A stretch of 64,000 nucleotides of DNA from Pseudomonadota bacterium (GTDB lineage: Bacteria; Pseudomonadota; Gammaproteobacteria; Steroidobacterales; Steroidobacteraceae), in the NCBI GenBank assembly GCA_023391335.1, contig JAEWBG010000033.1, positions 1 to 64,000 on the forward strand, read 5' to 3'. Shown here in pieces: positions 18,123 through 26,318 of this stretch. Position 1 is the stretch's first letter. Each line of letters begins with the position of its first letter. Below the pieces are notes generated by a model that was not told the DNA's origin, did not search any database, and was given only the letters and a program-made list of their open reading frames with translations. The position numbers and the translations under genes were made by a program.

Positions 18123-18355
18123 GAGTCCCCTTTCTGCGTCGTCGAAACATTGCTCGGTTGTCAGTCAATCCCGCTCGTCCATCTGCTGCTATCTCATCGA
18201 ATAAGGCAATGAGAATTTCCCCGAAACCCGCTTTCAGGACACCATCGACTCAATCCTCTGTGCTGGTACAGCTCTTCGTTCTTGACCTCGATCAGGGCGG
18301 CAAAGGTAGGACTGCACGATCATTCGATTCGTGTAATGCCATCGAGGGCGATCAT

Positions 18356-18634
18356 ATGAACATCGAATTTGAGAACGGGACGTTCACGGTTGCCGCCGCA
18401 GTCATCGCCGAGCCACTCGGCCTCGATCCATCCGCCGTTCAAGCGCAGATGCGCAATGGGAGGATCACAAGTCTGTGCGAGCGAGGTGTCGATGAGGATG
18501 CAGGTCGATATCGGCTGACGTTCTTTCACGGTCGTCGCAGGCTGCGAGTGGTTGTAGATGAGAGTGGGACAATCGTGGGTCGCACTGTCGATCGGTTTTC
18601 CTCTCGCGCGCTGCGGCTATTGCATCAGCGATAG
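18356..18634 (+). CDS. DUF6522-like small protein
   Basis: A 92-residue soluble protein beginning MNIEFENGTFTVAAAVIAEPLGL, with VQAQMRNGRITSLCERGVDEDAGRYRLTFFHGRRRLRVVVDESG. From memory this fits the DUF6522 family, whose function is unknown; I cannot search to confirm. The frame is open from 18158, but the ATG at 18356 is preceded by a good ribosome site (GAGGG about 8 nt before) and matches the expected N-terminus. It lies between the surface-protein gene and alkA, convergent with the latter. A single cysteine (CERG) is present. Confidence 0.65.
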   Translation: MNIEFENGTFTVAAAVIAEPLGLDPSAVQAQMRNGRITSLCERGVDEDAGRYRLTFFHGRRRLRVVVDESGTIVGRTVDRFSSRALRLLHQR

Positions 18635-18663
18635 GACATCGCTGGGCTGCGCGAGCGTGGAAC

Positions 18664-19581
18664 CTAGGGAATCGGCGGCGCAGGGTGGATCAAACCTTTC
18701 TTGAGCAAGCTGCCGCCCAAAACATGAAAGTAGAGATAGCCGCGGTGATTGCCGAAGCGTTCGACAATCGCATCGATGTCGGCTGTGGGCTCAAGGCCCA
18801 TCACATTGCGTAGGCCGCGAGCAGCGCCGACATCTCCGGGCGGAAACACATCCAAACGACCGAGCCCTCGCAGCAGCACAACGGATGCGCTCCATGATCC
18901 GATCCCGGAAAGTCCGATCAATCGTCGCAACGCATCGGGCGTGTTCATGGATTCCAGTTGCGCTTCCTGCAACTCGCCCGAAACGATCAAGCGTGCGAGA
19001 TCGCGCAGGGTCTGAGCTTTACGCGCACTCAAGCCGCAACGGCGCAAGGCATCGACTCGCGCGCTGGCGACGTGCTGCGCTTCGGGAAATGCGAAGTACT
19101 GTTCGCCCTCGTGGGCGAGCAGCGCCCCAAAGCGCTCGACCAATCGGCTGACGATCGACACTCCAGCATCGAGACTCAACTGCTGAAACGGGATGACGCG
19201 CGCAAATGCCTCGAACAGAGACGCGAACCGCGGCGGCCGCATGCCGCGCAACGCGAGCGCAATGGAATCGAACTCACTCACCTCACGAGCCGCACGCAGC
19301 AGCGGCTGCGGATCACGATCCAATCCAAGCAGCCGACGCGCCGTATGCTCAACGGTGGCGCAAACCTCGCGCGGTAGACCAGGCTCTACCGCGCAGCGCA
19401 GATCCGGCGCATCGATTGTCCCGCGATTTTCGATCGCGATGAGCACATCGCGTCCGTTCGCGTTCACAACCCGCAGATAGCGATTATCGACCCAGCGATC
19501 GATGCGACTGACCGCCCGCCGCTGTAGCACGCGAACGGTCGCTTCGAGATGAAATGGAGATTGAACAGACAGACGCAGCAC
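18664..19581 (-). CDS. DNA-3-methyladenine glycosylase (AlkA/HhH-GPD family)
   Basis: Base-excision repair enzyme that removes alkylated purines. The 305-residue product has an N-terminal AlkA-like domain and a helix-hairpin-helix (LIGLSGIGSWSASVVLLRGLG). The catalytic aspartate is Asp250 in VFPPGDVGAARGL, the canonical HhH-GPD position. Gene order on the strand is AhpD-like, acnA, DUF488, then this gene 53 nt later, so it may be the last gene of that unit. Whether it is AlkA proper or a paralogue is not resolved. Confidence 0.88.
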   Translation of the reverse strand: MLRLSVQSPFHLEATVRVLQRRAVSRIDRWVDNRYLRVVNANGRDVLIAIENRGTIDAPDLRCAVEPGLPREVCATVEHTARRLLGLDRDPQPLLRAAREVSEFDSIALALRGMRPPRFASLFEAFARVIPFQQLSLDAGVSIVSRLVERFGALLAHEGEQYFAFPEAQHVASARVDALRRCGLSARKAQTLRDLARLIVSGELQEAQLESMNTPDALRRLIGLSGIGSWSASVVLLRGLGRLDVFPPGDVGAARGLRNVMGLEPTADIDAIVERFGNHRGYLYFHVLGGSLLKKGLIHPAPPIP

Positions 19582-19634
19582 GCTCGAAGCTCACCAGGGA
19601 ACGAAGCGCGCGCGCAGCCGCCAAGCGTCGCCTA

Positions 19635-20069
19635 TCAATGAGAGGCACGCTCGTGGTGAGTAGCGGAACGTTTCGGCTGCTTGCGCGAACGCGATGCCAC
19701 TGCATGTGAAGCGCCCGCTCGGTGCTGGCGTGCCATCAAGAAATCTCGCAATACGATTGCGCCGTTGTGCTCGGTATCGTGCGCGCTGTAAAGCAGGGTC
19801 ACTGTGCTCTTCTTGCTCGCATCGAGCAGCGGCTGCCATGCATCTGGATTCGCACTCAACTCCGCTTTGTAGCGGCGCTGAAATTCCGCCCAGCGCTCAG
19901 GCCGATGCCCGAACCACTTCCTCAGTTCCGTACTGGGTGCGACTTCTTTCAGCCATTCATCCATGACCAGCGATTCCTTTTTCATACCTCGCGGCCAGAG
20001 TCTTTCGACAAGAAAACGCCGGCCGTCTGTGCGCGCCGCCGGATCATACGTGCGCTTGATGCGAATCAT
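19635..20069 (-). CDS. DUF488 family protein
   Basis: A 144-residue protein with the DUF488 signature: RTDGRRFLVERLWPRG near the N-terminus, then WLKEVAPSTELRKWFGHRPERWAEF and LLYSAHDTEHNGAIVL. The biochemical role of the family is not established. The C-terminal 30 residues are basic and low-complexity and extend beyond the conserved domain. Its start overlaps the acnA stop by 4 nt (ATGA), indicating translational coupling. Confidence 0.85.
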   Translation of the reverse strand: MIRIKRTYDPAARTDGRRFLVERLWPRGMKKESLVMDEWLKEVAPSTELRKWFGHRPERWAEFQRRYKAELSANPDAWQPLLDASKKSTVTLLYSAHDTEHNGAIVLRDFLMARQHRAGASHAVASRSRKQPKRSATHHERASH

Positions 20070-22912
20070 GTGTGCGCTTCCTGCACTGAGCTACGCGTAT
20101 CCGCGAGCAACTGATCGAGCACGTACGGAAGAATGCCTCCCGATTCGTAGTAAGCCACCTCGATCGGCGTGTCGATGCGCACGAGAACTTGAATCGATTC
20201 TTGTCGGCCGTCGCGCCGAGTGACGCGCAGTGTCGCGCTCTGACGCGGACGCAACTCTCCATCGAGCTCCAAGTCGAAGCGTTCGCTGCCATCGAGTGCG
20301 AGCGTCTGTGCGGTGGCACCTTGCGTAAATTGACACGGCAGCACGCCCATGCCGATGAGATTGGAGCGATGAATGCGTTCGAAGCCTCGCGCAATGACCG
20401 CACGAATCCCGAGCAGACGTGTTCCCTTCGCGGCCCAATCGCGCGAACTGCCGGCACCGTAGTCCTCGCCCGCCAAAATGATCAGCGGCACACCTTCAGC
20501 ACGATAACGTTCCGCTGCATCGTAGATGCTCATGCGCTCGCCGCTAGGTTCGTGTCGCGTCACTCCACCTTCCACGTCCGGCGTCATGAGATTGCGAATG
20601 CGAATGTTCGCGAACGTGCCGCGCACCATCACTTCATGATTGCCACGCCTTGCGCCGTAACTATTCAAATCCTCGATGGCGACGTTGGCGGCTTGCAGAT
20701 AGGTTCCCGCAGGCGACGACGGTTTAATGGCACCCGCGGGACTGATGTGATCTGTCGTAATCGAATCACCAAAGATGGCAAGTGCACGTGCACCGGAAAT
20801 CTCGCCACTCAAGTGCGCCGTCATGGATGCATCGAAGTACGGCGGCTCGCGAATGTAGAGCGATGAGGCATTCCACTCGTAGACTTTGCCGCCCGCGGCA
20901 GGAATCTCGTTCCAAAGCGGATTCTGCTCGGCAAAGCTGCCATAGACGCGCCGATATTCCTGCGGATCGAATGCACTTCGAAGCAACGCTTCGACTTCCT
21001 CTAGCGTCGGCCACAAATCGCGTAGATACACTTCTGTGCCATCTACGATCGCGAGCGGATCGCGCGTTAGATCGAGATCGACGCGCCCTGCGAGCGCAAA
21101 CGCGACCACCAAGGGCGGACTCATCAGGAAGTTCGCCTTCACGCTCTGATGAATGCGGGCTTCGAAATTGCGATTACCTGAGAGCACGCTCGCACTGATG
21201 ATGTCGTTCTTCACGATGGCACTCTCGATTTCTGGATCGAGCGGACCGGAGTTGCCGATACACGTCGTGCAGCCGTAGCCGACGACGTTGAAGCCCAGTC
21301 GATCTAGAAACGGTTGCAAACCGGTCTTGGTCAGATATTCGCTGACCACGCGCGAGCCTGGCGCGAGCGATGTCTTGACCCACGGCTTCGCTTTCAAACC
21401 ACGCTCGACGGCCTTCTTCGCCAGCAATCCGGCTGCGAGCATCACGCTCGGATTCGAGGTATTGGTGCACGAGGTGATCGCGGCGATCACAACATCGCCA
21501 TGCTCCAGCTCAGCCGCTGTCTGCTTCCACTGCTTGTCCTGTGCTCTTGAGTTATTCGGCGTCGGACGATTGTTCATCATCTCGACTTCTGTGAGAGTGC
21601 TCGTGTTCTTCGCCTGTCCATTGGGAATGGTGTCGGGCGATTGTTTGCCACCACCGGGACGTGGCGAAACCAGTCGTTCGTGAGGCAGGACGAAACGATG
21701 CGCAACCTCTTCCTGCGGCTTGCCGTAGCCCTGCTCACTGGTGAGCAGACTCAGAAAGCGTTCCTTGAGATCTCCCAACGCAATGCGGTCTTGCGGGCGC
21801 TTCGGACCGGACACCGACGGCTCGATCTCAGCGAGGTCAAGATCGATGACGCGCGTGTAGTCGCACTGGCCCGCAGCCGGCATGCTGAACATCTCTTGCG
21901 CTTGGTAGTAGCGGCGCACCAATTCGACTTGCGCCTCGCTGCGCCCCGTTGCCAACAGGTAGCGGCAACTTTGTTCGTCCACTGGAAAGTAGCCAATGGT
22001 CGCGCCGTATTCTGGCGCCATGTTGCCAATCGTTGCGCGATCGGTGACTGCGAGATGGGCTGCACCCTCGCCGTGAAACTCGACGAACTTGCCGACCACA
22101 CGGGCCTGGCGGAGCAATTCGGTAATTCGCAACACAAGATCGGTCGCCGTGACGCCTTCGCGCAAACGACCTTTCATGTTCACGCCAACGACATCGGGCA
22201 ATAGTAGATAAACCGGTTGGCCTAGCATGGCGGCTTCGGCTTCGATTCCGCCGACGCCCCAACCGACGACGCCTAAACCATTCACCATCGGCGTATGCGA
22301 ATCCGTTCCCACCAACGTGTCCGGATAGACGACACCGCCCTTCTCCAACACACCGCGCGCGAGAAACTCTAGATTCACCTGATGACAGATGCCGAACCCC
22401 GGCGGAACGATGCGCAATCCATCGAATGCCTGCGCACCCCATTTGAGAAATTCGTAGCGCTCCAAATTGCGGCGCATTTCGATTTGCGTATTCAAATGCA
22501 ACGCATCGGGACGAGCGAAGTAGTCCACTTGCACGGAATGATCGATGACCAAATCGACCGGAACGAGAGGCTGCACGCGCGCGACATCTTGATTGCGCCT
22601 CACCACCGCCGAACGCATCGCTGCGAGATCTACCAGCAACGGTACACCCGTGAAGTCCTGCAACAACACACGGCCCACGACAAACGGCACCTCGGCCGTG
22701 CGCTCCGCCTGCGGCTGCCAGCGCGCGAGTACTTCGACATCTTCGTCGCGAATGCGATGGCCATCCAGATTACGCAGCACTGATTCAAGCAGTATTCGCA
22801 GACTCACCGGCAGCCGCGAAATCTTCCCGAATCCGTTTTGCTCCAGTACCGGTAACGAGTAGTACGTGTATGAAGCGCCGTGCGCTTCAAGTTTGCGGCG
22901 AGCGTCGATCAT
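20066..22912 (-). CDS. acnA: Aconitate hydratase A
   Basis: [4Fe-4S] enzyme of the TCA cycle interconverting citrate and isocitrate. The 948-residue product has the cluster cysteines in AAITSCTNTSNP and GYGCTTCIGNSGPL, and the swivel-domain active-site loop GAGSSRDWAAKGTRLLG. It is about 50 residues longer than typical AcnA because of a hydrophilic Pro/Asn/Gln-rich insertion before AAITSCTN (about residues 418-470). It overlaps the upstream AhpD-like gene and the downstream DUF488 gene by 4 nt each, so the three form one operon. Confidence 0.95.
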   Translation of the reverse strand: MIDARRKLEAHGASYTYYSLPVLEQNGFGKISRLPVSLRILLESVLRNLDGHRIRDEDVEVLARWQPQAERTAEVPFVVGRVLLQDFTGVPLLVDLAAMRSAVVRRNQDVARVQPLVPVDLVIDHSVQVDYFARPDALHLNTQIEMRRNLERYEFLKWGAQAFDGLRIVPPGFGICHQVNLEFLARGVLEKGGVVYPDTLVGTDSHTPMVNGLGVVGWGVGGIEAEAAMLGQPVYLLLPDVVGVNMKGRLREGVTATDLVLRITELLRQARVVGKFVEFHGEGAAHLAVTDRATIGNMAPEYGATIGYFPVDEQSCRYLLATGRSEAQVELVRRYYQAQEMFSMPAAGQCDYTRVIDLDLAEIEPSVSGPKRPQDRIALGDLKERFLSLLTSEQGYGKPQEEVAHRFVLPHERLVSPRPGGGKQSPDTIPNGQAKNTSTLTEVEMMNNRPTPNNSRAQDKQWKQTAAELEHGDVVIAAITSCTNTSNPSVMLAAGLLAKKAVERGLKAKPWVKTSLAPGSRVVSEYLTKTGLQPFLDRLGFNVVGYGCTTCIGNSGPLDPEIESAIVKNDIISASVLSGNRNFEARIHQSVKANFLMSPPLVVAFALAGRVDLDLTRDPLAIVDGTEVYLRDLWPTLEEVEALLRSAFDPQEYRRVYGSFAEQNPLWNEIPAAGGKVYEWNASSLYIREPPYFDASMTAHLSGEISGARALAIFGDSITTDHISPAGAIKPSSPAGTYLQAANVAIEDLNSYGARRGNHEVMVRGTFANIRIRNLMTPDVEGGVTRHEPSGERMSIYDAAERYRAEGVPLIILAGEDYGAGSSRDWAAKGTRLLGIRAVIARGFERIHRSNLIGMGVLPCQFTQGATAQTLALDGSERFDLELDGELRPRQSATLRVTRRDGRQESIQVLVRIDTPIEVAYYESGGILPYVLDQLLADTRSSVQEAHT

Positions 22913-23256
22913 GGTGCTTCTCTTTGTGCGAGATCATCGAGCGTATCGAGCGCGATCGTCGAGTGGGCATAGGCGCCGCCCGCGCGCATTTCGGCCGCAA
23001 CCCAGATCGCTTCCATGATTTCTTGCGCGGTGGCTCCGTGCTTCACCGCTGCCTTGGTGTGTCCGCGAATGCAATAGGGACATTGAGTGACGTGCGCGAC
23101 CGCGACAGCAATCAATTGCTTGGTTTTCGTCGGCAACGCACCGTCTGCGAAGACGCGTTGACTGAAATGCGTGAACGCCTCGTGAATATCCGGCGCTAGA
23201 TGCTTGCGTGTATTGGCGATTTCGGCACTGGCGCGGGGAAAGACATCTTTCGACAT
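22909..23256 (-). CDS. AhpD-like carboxymuconolactone decarboxylase family protein
   Basis: A 115-residue all-helical protein with the redox motif CPYCIRGH, the CxxC-x3-H pattern of AhpD-type alkylhydroperoxidases. AhpD-like proteins use the two cysteines for peroxide or disulfide chemistry. It is first in an operon with acnA; protection or maturation of oxidant-sensitive aconitase is an attractive but untested idea. The sequence just upstream to trpS (23257-23439) shows no gene. Confidence 0.85.
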   Translation of the reverse strand: MSKDVFPRASAEIANTRKHLAPDIHEAFTHFSQRVFADGALPTKTKQLIAVAVAHVTQCPYCIRGHTKAAVKHGATAQEIMEAIWVAAEMRAGGAYAHSTIALDTLDDLAQREAP

Positions 23257-23439
23257 TCGCGATTCTCCCGGAGAGACGGCACAGAGAATCGACGGAACGA
23301 ATCGGTCTGATTAAGTGCCAGTGGCTCGTTCGAAGGGTGCGAGCACTATCGCTCTCTGGCCGGAATCAAACCATCCGCAAAGACCGGCATATTTTTGCTG
23401 CGGAAGACGCCAAACGAGCACGAATCGTCCGATGCTTTC

Positions 23440-24474
23440 TCACAAGACAGATTGGCCCGCTGCCTCCGGCAAACCCACAACCTGACGTACGCGATTCATG
23501 ATGGGTGCAGCGATCGCGCGAGCTCGCCGGGCGCCCTGGACAAGAACGCGTTCGACTTCGTCCGGCGCAGCCATGAGCTGTTTGCGTCGTGCGCGGGCGC
23601 CATCGAACGTAGCGTGAAATAAATCCAACAGCACGCGTTTGTATTCCGCATACCCCTTCCCACCCGCACACCAACTGCGATCGAGCTCGGCGAAATCGTC
23701 CGGAGGCGCCATGATCTTGAGTAGTTGGTACAACGCCGAGTCCATAGGCTTCGGCGCATCGATCGCCGCAGAGTCCGTCTTGATGCTCATGATGCGACGC
23801 TTCACTTCTTCATCCGTGGCGAATAGGTCGATCGCGTTGTCCGCCGACTTCGACATCTTCTGCCCATCGATTCCGGGCACCAGTGCCGCCTGCTCTTGCA
23901 CTCGAGCTCGCGGCAAGCGCAATACGCCAGGAACGGCTCCTGGCTGCGCTGCTTCCGGATCCTGCGGGTTGTACCCCGGAACGAACGTCACGTTAAAGCG
24001 CGTGGCCCAATCGCGCGCGAATTCGATGTGTTGAAGTTGATCCTTGCCGACGGGCACCAGCTCGGTCCCGAACGCGAGAATGTCGGCCGCCATCAGCACC
24101 GGATAGGCGAACAGTCCCAATTGCGCTGCGATTCCGCGTGCCGTCTTGTCCTTGTATCCGTGCGCACGCTCGAGGTGCGACAGCGGTACGAGCGATCCCA
24201 AGATCCAGTACAGCTCGACGATTTCCGGCACATCGCTTTGTCGAAAAATGGTGGCGCGGCTCGGGTCGAGTCCAAGGGAAAGATATGCCACTGCCGCATC
24301 GAATGTGTACGCGCGCAGAGCAGCAGCATCGCGCACCGTCGTGAGCGCATGCAGATTCGCGATGAAGAAGAGCGTGTCTCCCTCATTCTGGAGTGCGACG
24401 AACTGCCGTAGCGCTCCGTAGTAGTTGCCAAGATGCAGCCGGCCCGAAGGCTGAATACCGGAGAGAATGCGCAT
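23440..24474 (-). CDS. trpS: Tryptophanyl-tRNA synthetase
   Basis: Class I aminoacyl-tRNA synthetase charging tRNA-Trp. The 344-residue product has the HIGH-like motif in MRILSGIQPSGRLHLGNYYGAL and KMSKS in GQKMSKSADNAIDLFA. Length is normal. The start ATG at 24474 agrees with the conserved N-terminus. It is transcribed in the same direction as the acnA operon but separated from it by 183 nt. Confidence 0.96.
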   Translation of the reverse strand: MRILSGIQPSGRLHLGNYYGALRQFVALQNEGDTLFFIANLHALTTVRDAAALRAYTFDAAVAYLSLGLDPSRATIFRQSDVPEIVELYWILGSLVPLSHLERAHGYKDKTARGIAAQLGLFAYPVLMAADILAFGTELVPVGKDQLQHIEFARDWATRFNVTFVPGYNPQDPEAAQPGAVPGVLRLPRARVQEQAALVPGIDGQKMSKSADNAIDLFATDEEVKRRIMSIKTDSAAIDAPKPMDSALYQLLKIMAPPDDFAELDRSWCAGGKGYAEYKRVLLDLFHATFDGARARRKQLMAAPDEVERVLVQGARRARAIAAPIMNRVRQVVGLPEAAGQSVL

Positions 24475-24549
24475 AGGAATCAGCGATGAGAATTCTCGTC
24501 CGGTATCGCAGATCCGTTATCGAGGATCAATTCGTGGTCGCCGCGGAGA

Positions 24550-24580
24550 GGGTCGGACGCAACACAAAGCGCATAAAGAT
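24550..24580 (+). repeat. Short dispersed repeat of gacgcaacacaaagcgc type
   Basis: Reads ggacgcaacacaaagcgc and continues as ataaagat. Same family as 49317-49342 and the inverted copy 49634-49655. It lies between trpS and gdhA and codes for nothing visible. Confidence 0.55.
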
Positions 24581-24667
24581 AAATGGAAAAACACGGCATC
24601 ACCCGCCGACTCGCTGCCTTGCTCCGACTCACTTGTCTCAAGTATCCGAACATGACCAAGATCTTTG

Positions 24668-24752
24668 GACAGGGTAAACAGGATTGACGGGATGGTCTGA
24701 ATAAGAGGTCTGCTCCTCCTTCGTCCATATCCTGTTCATCCTGTCTATAAAT
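24668..24752. repeat. Imperfect inverted repeat of acaggat words downstream of gdhA
   Basis: The left arm (gacagggtaaacaggattga...gggatgg, 24668-24694) and the right arm (ccatatcctgttcatcctgtctataa, 24725-24750) are imperfect reverse complements built from 'acaggat' repeats. This word family is widespread in intergenic DNA of many bacteria. It sits 11 nt after the gdhA stop and could fold as a weak 3' hairpin; no T-tract follows. Confidence 0.55.
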
Positions 24753-24762
24753 TCTGCTCCAC

Positions 24763-26106
24763 TCACACCACTCCGAATGCGAGCATCGCTTCCGCAACTC
24801 GCAGAAAGCCTGCGATGTTCGAGCCCATGACGTAGTTGCCGGACTTGCCGAATTCTTCGGCCGTCTCCCAACAATCGCGATGAATGTTGCGCATGATCTC
24901 GTGCAGCTTGTTCTCGGTGAACTCGAAGCTCCATGCGTCTCGGCTCGCATTTTGCTGCATCTCCAAAGCAGACGTAGCGACCCCGCCGGCGTTAGCTGCT
25001 TTACCAGGACCGAATGCAACGGCGCTTTCCATGAAGGCTTTCACTGCACCCGGCGTCGTCGGCATATTGGCGCCTTCGGCGACAGCGATACAGCCATTGC
25101 GGATCAATGTGCGGGCGCTCGCTTCGTCTAGTTCGTTCTGCGTAGCGCAGGGCAAGGCGATCTGGCACGGAATGTCCCAAATGTTGCCGCGTTCGAGATA
25201 GGTCGCGTCGCGGTGCTCCTGCGTGTAGTCCTTGATGCGGCGGCGCTCGACTTCCTTCAAGCGTTTGACGGTTGCAAGGTCGATTCCTTTTTCATGATGA
25301 ATAACGCCATTGGAATCGGAGCAGGCAACGACCGTCGCGCCGAGTTGCTGAAGTTTTTCGATCGCATAAATGGCAACGTTACCTGAACCTGAAACGACGC
25401 AGCGCTTGCCTTCGATGGTTTCGCGGCGCTGCTTCAACATCTCATCGACGAAGAACACGCATCCGTACCCTGTCGCTTCACGCCGTACGAGCGCGCCGCC
25501 CCAGTGCGGACTCTTGCCGGTGAGCACGCCAGATTCGTAGCGATTCGTCAGCCGCTTGTATTGGCCGAACAGATATCCGATCTCGCGAGCGCCAACGCCG
25601 ATGTCTCCCGCAGGCACGTCGGTGAATTCTCCCAAATGCCGGTACAGCTCGATCATGAAGCTCTGGCAAAAGCGCATCACTTCGGCGTCGGTGCGTCCTT
25701 TCGGATCGAAATCCGATCCGCCTTTCGCCCCACCGATCGGCATCCCAGTGATTGCGTTCTTGAAGATTTGCTCGAAGCCCAGGAATTTGATGATGCCTAG
25801 ATACACCGACGGATGAAAACGCAGACCGCCCTTGTAAGGCCCGAGCGCGCTGTTGAATTGGACCCGAAAGCCGCGGTTGATGTGCACCTCGCCGCGATCG
25901 TCCTGCCACGGCACGCGAAAGATGATCTGCCGCTCCGGCTCGCAGATGCGTTCGATGATCTTGTGTTCGGCGTACTGCGGATGTTTTTGCAGCACGGGTC
26001 CCAACGTTTCCGCGACTTCCCTGACCGCTTGGTGAAACTCGGTTTCGCCCGGGTTGCGGCGGATGACTTGCTCGATGATGCGTTCAATTCTTTCGGTAAT
26101 CGTCAC
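24763..26106 (-). CDS. gdhA: NADP-type glutamate dehydrogenase
   Basis: Interconverts 2-oxoglutarate plus ammonium and glutamate. The 447-residue hexameric-type enzyme has the catalytic-lysine region PIGGAKGGSDFDPKGR and the dinucleotide-binding CVVSGSGNVAIYAIEKL. Length (about 447) and KCVVSGSGNVA point to the small, usually NADP(H)-dependent anabolic class. Monocistronic by position. The 212-nt upstream gap to the divergent lipoprotein gene shows no further ORF. Confidence 0.95.
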   Translation of the reverse strand: MTITERIERIIEQVIRRNPGETEFHQAVREVAETLGPVLQKHPQYAEHKIIERICEPERQIIFRVPWQDDRGEVHINRGFRVQFNSALGPYKGGLRFHPSVYLGIIKFLGFEQIFKNAITGMPIGGAKGGSDFDPKGRTDAEVMRFCQSFMIELYRHLGEFTDVPAGDIGVGAREIGYLFGQYKRLTNRYESGVLTGKSPHWGGALVRREATGYGCVFFVDEMLKQRRETIEGKRCVVSGSGNVAIYAIEKLQQLGATVVACSDSNGVIHHEKGIDLATVKRLKEVERRRIKDYTQEHRDATYLERGNIWDIPCQIALPCATQNELDEASARTLIRNGCIAVAEGANMPTTPGAVKAFMESAVAFGPGKAANAGGVATSALEMQQNASRDAWSFEFTENKLHEIMRNIHRDCWETAEEFGKSGNYVMGSNIAGFLRVAEAMLAFGVV

Positions 26107-26318
26107 GATGTTCGCCTGACCTCTGTTGATTCGACTTCAGTATGCTGCTCGAAGCCGTCGCGATGACATGACCTGGATCAGCGCGTTGCGAGGTGACGCA
26201 GCGTAATGTCACTGGCTTGCAGCGATGGCAGGCGATAGCGATGGGCTTCGATCACGCGTGTCAACCGAACGGATAAAGCGCCGTTGTTTGTCTCAAGCCA
26301 ACAAACAAGCTCAATGTC

